Below, one piece after another: positions 62,101 through 64,000 of a DNA stretch of 64,000 bases. The notes beneath the pieces were generated by a model, which made no database searches, was not told the DNA's origin, and was given only the letters and a program-made list of their open reading frames with translations. Position numbers and translations under genes: made by a program. The DNA is from Poronia punctata (lineage: Eukaryota > Ascomycota > Sordariomycetes > Xylariales > Xylariaceae): contig MU401472.1 in assembly GCA_022579005.1 (NCBI GenBank), positions 62,001 through 126,000 on the forward strand, in the 5' to 3' direction. The first letter of the stretch is position 1. Each line of letters starts with the position of its first letter.

Positions 62101-64000
62101 GGCATCAGGGACATAAGCCTCGGGGAACATCTCTCTCATCTTCTCCTTGACAGCTATGACACGGGGATCGTCAGAGGAATCGATGACCACGCCGTCCCTG
62201 GTTTCTGACTTGACTAGGACAACGCATTCCTGCATCTTGGCCTGGCTGTCGAAGAAGAAAAAGTGCATCTGCTTCAGGGTCCCGTCACGTTCCATCTGAT
62301 TGACTGTGTTCTGGCAGATTCGCCGATCCGGGGGGGCTAAATCTGCAAACTCTTTTGCCCATACCGAAACAACAGCCATATACAGAGATCGAAATCCGGG
62401 GAAGACGCCCTCGTTCCGGTCAAGGAGGTATTCAACTATCTGCCTAATACGCTCTTTACGGCGGGCGCCAAATGTTGCGTTTGCTCTCGTCGGTCTTGCA
62501 AATGAGGCGAGAGACTTGTGCATGTGCTGCCAGCCCTCGCTCTCCATGTGTAGCTGCTGTTCTGGGTCTGGTGCTGGGGTCTTATGGCTTTCGGTGTCTA
62601 TCGGCCTAGAACTATCCATCTTCTTAGGCGGATAGCTGGGGAGAGACTTCCGAGTACTGGAGGCTCGCTCGGACGGGTGGAAATACGGTAGGTTTTCTCC
62701 CATTTCAACACCAACCATAACATCGTCAGGGCTTGTTGATGCAGAGAGCGCTAAATCTTGGTCTTCCTCATTGGCCGACTCTGTAGCGATATTTGATTCT
62801 TTAGTCCGAGGAGGAGGTAGTCGACGCCTATTACCGGAATCAAGACGGCTTGGTGGACTTTTGGTTGGCACCTCGTGATCACTAACAAGTGACGGATTGA
62901 GCTCATAAGGCGAGTTGTGGGCTTTAGGAAGAGAGACTCCGCCACTGGTGTGTGGGCTTCCTTGACGGACAAGCCGTCGGTTATCAGCCACGTCATACAC
63001 TTCTAAATCTTTCAATATTATGTTTCCCCGGGGGGTTCCTGGGTGAGAGATGTCCGCGGCACGTGCCTTACCCGATGCTGAAGCATCAGATCTGAACACT
63101 GCTGATGTTGCAGGCTTTTCGGACCGTTTGTGTTGAGGTCGCTTTTTTGTATCAAATCGAGATTCCATTTGTTCCCTCGGAGTCAACGTTGACCGAGGTT
63201 GTGTGCGCTCTTCGAGGGAAGGACGGGGAGCTGGTAGATCTACATCTTCATCTTCATCTTCATCCTGGGCTGGTGCGAACTTACGCTTCCGTTGGACGAG
63301 TTCCGGCGGCGGCGGGACATAATCCGGGTTACAATCTGTCCGAGATTTGGTGAGGTGGTACTCCAAGCCATTAGAATTCTTCCAACTATTGCCGCATTTA
63401 TCGCAGGTAAATTTATTCTTTTTGTTTTTGGATGCCTTTCCCTTTTTGCGTCTTGTCGGAGCTGCAGGCTCGGCATTTGGCGTTTCCGCGGCCGGAGGTG
63501 AAACGACTGACAACTCGGTGGTTTCTTGAGTGTGTGCCACCTGTTCCTCAGCAGAGCTCCCGATATCACTCGTCTCACCCGAGTCGACATCATCATTCTG
63601 TTCGGTTGTAATTCGAGCAGACCCTACGAAAGATGGATCTTTAAGTTTGTCAGATCTGAATATTAGAATTAACGACTTTGGTTTTCTGCCCTTTCGTTTG
63701 ATGCCTAGGTTTATCGAGTTAGGAAGACCACGGTAAACGCCGGGCGGCCTAGGAGGCTCGCGGGGGGACTCTGACCGTGCCGGCCTTTCTTCAGGAGCAT
63801 TTTCTGATCGAGGTGTGGATGGTACCTCGTCTAGGTCGACCCGGGAGTTTTCGCTGTCGATACCTAGTGCTTTATCGCCTATGATCCTCCTCGTCGGCCG
63901 TCGCCCTCGGCGTTTCGGTGTCGGCTTGTCTTCGATATCTTCATTTATAGGCCGTTTTCGCTTCGACTTCTTTGAGCGTCGCCCAAGTAAATGGTCCACT
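59128..64000 (-). CDS. TFIIIC B-block-binding subunit (Tfc3-like), 5' part off the window
   Basis: Largest subunit of the RNA polymerase III factor TFIIIC, which binds the B box of tRNA genes. The frame runs without a stop to the right edge; the apparent first codon at the edge is GTG, so the true start and N-terminal winged-helix region are outside the window. The visible 1,620 residues hold AT-hook-like KRRGRRPTRR (about 28-37) and a C2HC zinc-finger-like block FTCDKCGNSWKNSNGLEYHL (about 196-215) in an unusual place. Then come RKERIRQIVEYLLDRNEGVF, a predicted winged-helix, Lys/Arg clusters and C-terminal conserved stretches such as GGFLRKLKAVKRWERS and RISRERRSYVQAL. The last residues before the stop are LSDRKLCRAG. 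No introns are seen in this part. Function is assigned with good confidence from size, charge pattern and motif order. Confidence 0.82.
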   Translation of the reverse strand, partial: VDHLLGRRSKKSKRKRPINEDIEDKPTPKRRGRRPTRRIIGDKALGIDSENSRVDLDEVPSTPRSENAPEERPARSESPREPPRPPGVYRGLPNSINLGIKRKGRKPKSLILIFRSDKLKDPSFVGSARITTEQNDDVDSGETSDIGSSAEEQVAHTQETTELSVVSPPAAETPNAEPAAPTRRKKGKASKNKKNKFTCDKCGNSWKNSNGLEYHLTKSRTDCNPDYVPPPPELVQRKRKFAPAQDEDEDEDVDLPAPRPSLEERTQPRSTLTPREQMESRFDTKKRPQHKRSEKPATSAVFRSDASASGKARAADISHPGTPRGNIILKDLEVYDVADNRRLVRQGSPHTSGGVSLPKAHNSPYELNPSLVSDHEVPTKSPPSRLDSGNRRRLPPPRTKESNIATESANEEDQDLALSASTSPDDVMVGVEMGENLPYFHPSERASSTRKSLPSYPPKKMDSSRPIDTESHKTPAPDPEQQLHMESEGWQHMHKSLASFARPTRANATFGARRKERIRQIVEYLLDRNEGVFPGFRSLYMAVVSVWAKEFADLAPPDRRICQNTVNQMERDGTLKQMHFFFFDSQAKMQECVVLVKSETRDGVVIDSSDDPRVIAVKEKMREMFPEAYVPDAFSLSPDEAKLFDDLASQNKDYAPTRNLRISRDLKGVQDIETLRYQNSVMGDIFVNRHSSKRPADEAQSEVQAPAKRARVVEVEPGDTLDKRGKPRRRPEKHEMWDSGKLAVYIWSQRQKPSAMWEQHRCCLQDFNTGAWSWSPDIDTTPTENIATILSSVKSARYVDASLTKRRRRRLDAIDLDNDEEYDSRNIRRFTLLTDGDDLSSSEDDVAIFDEEETNGPGLITRHGLHDRIFITSGPATFQARGVLSDKEGKQEEEEEEVNRLLDRADQTSDVSTHASRSFLRRFVPAEVLSPKDNVSVSWPKLPLSFFGAHDATSFTLIGPMPNTLWFLKENLPRGIEDILKNDGGNSPVANWADREYGGFLRKLKAVKRWERSVEGTQLLTRGQITPDYIFISLGLEASRSSMKPLKLEWLANNQFTANNVPDEVKQASAEDEAFGLSYIVAKGQKRNGKQILHKKPRRKRVRVGDTEGVPRGNQSAVNQFPGLSGHDGGFIEYKTRDLTTIPRQPRGRFNKPAAHDDKLGSKREDELVAACVVFRTLLGGLDRNLDIGLLLKHFPGMSLSALKKFWPRISRERRSYVQALTTKFQSAFLTAYENGELPPLDYDDIENYDWPNLILWATRLETHEDIDLPRSRTAMHQKYTVEDISNEGTDWRETWFATTSTYNRIEAVASEAMSIPLPPKNQPDRTRLERARTWVRSICCTPLKGVNVKEKLVPKLLELGNGDAAETNKILEKVVAELNREKVITRTKGKDLGGNFRIHGMFSKQLEKMASTPKFRQAIAFKAQLDEVFGHSREYIMPYASDDGAVMAVLNLQAHGRIQIETVDMPNIPFGFEPGNYEGRTFPKSYYHFKVRLTPTHTYLSNDDMALLKQAEKLNPPTEAPGGKMPIWVDFFGKVDVARWADYVSMVVFTLAIKGPTTPKMCVTLLKPMIDEFEVQLIIDWLDRLGLLQRAVEGCGVTTAEWWWLVVGHIVQLSDRKLCRAG

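Overview
The window is nuclear DNA of a filamentous ascomycete (Pezizomycotina). The support is short spliceosomal introns, mostly 50-130 nt with GT donors and AG acceptors, plus a highly reducing fungal polyketide synthase, an FSH1-type hydrolase, a SAT4/Pth11-like seven-helix membrane protein and fungal-type calcineurin A, Dhr1 and TFIIIC genes. Species cannot be fixed from sequence alone. Intergenic DNA is rich in TAGGTACCTA/TACCTAGGTA-like words, and one 10-N assembly gap is present. Exon limits given here come from reading splice signals and reading phase by eye.

Region 1 (0.9-19.7 kb) looks like a small secondary-metabolite locus: an amino-acid permease (minus), a highly reducing PKS with order KS-AT-DH-ER-KR-ACP and no methyltransferase (minus), an FSH1-family serine hydrolase (plus) that shares a 1.5 kb divergent promoter region with the PKS, and a full-size ABCB exporter (plus). 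The likely logic is chain assembly by the PKS, release by the hydrolase and export by the ABC protein. No P450 or pathway regulator is visible.

Region 2 (21-26 kb) holds a small disordered protein with CRE-like sites upstream, a neutral amino-acid transporter, and a 1.35 kb element bounded by about 90 bp inverted repeats. The element has an almost pure A/T core and a 12-bp tandem array, and it ends about 180 bp before the start codon of an MMtag-domain RS-rich protein.

Region 3 (28-47 kb) is mostly housekeeping: a giant GHKL-ATPase (sacsin-like) protein with a C-terminal HExxH motif, the ribosome-biogenesis helicase Dhr1/Ecm16, a proteasome assembly chaperone 3 homologue, a 2-oxoglutarate oxygenase, a HAD phosphatase, a cyclase-family hydrolase and calcineurin A.

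Region 4 (48-64 kb) holds a sorbose/mannitol-type SDR, a trimethyllysine dioxygenase (carnitine synthesis), a SAT4-type membrane protein, an unknown low-complexity protein and the 3' part of the TFIIIC B-block subunit gene, which runs off the window. Very short exons of 18-19 nt occur in three genes (FSH hydrolase, trimethyllysine dioxygenase, calcineurin A).
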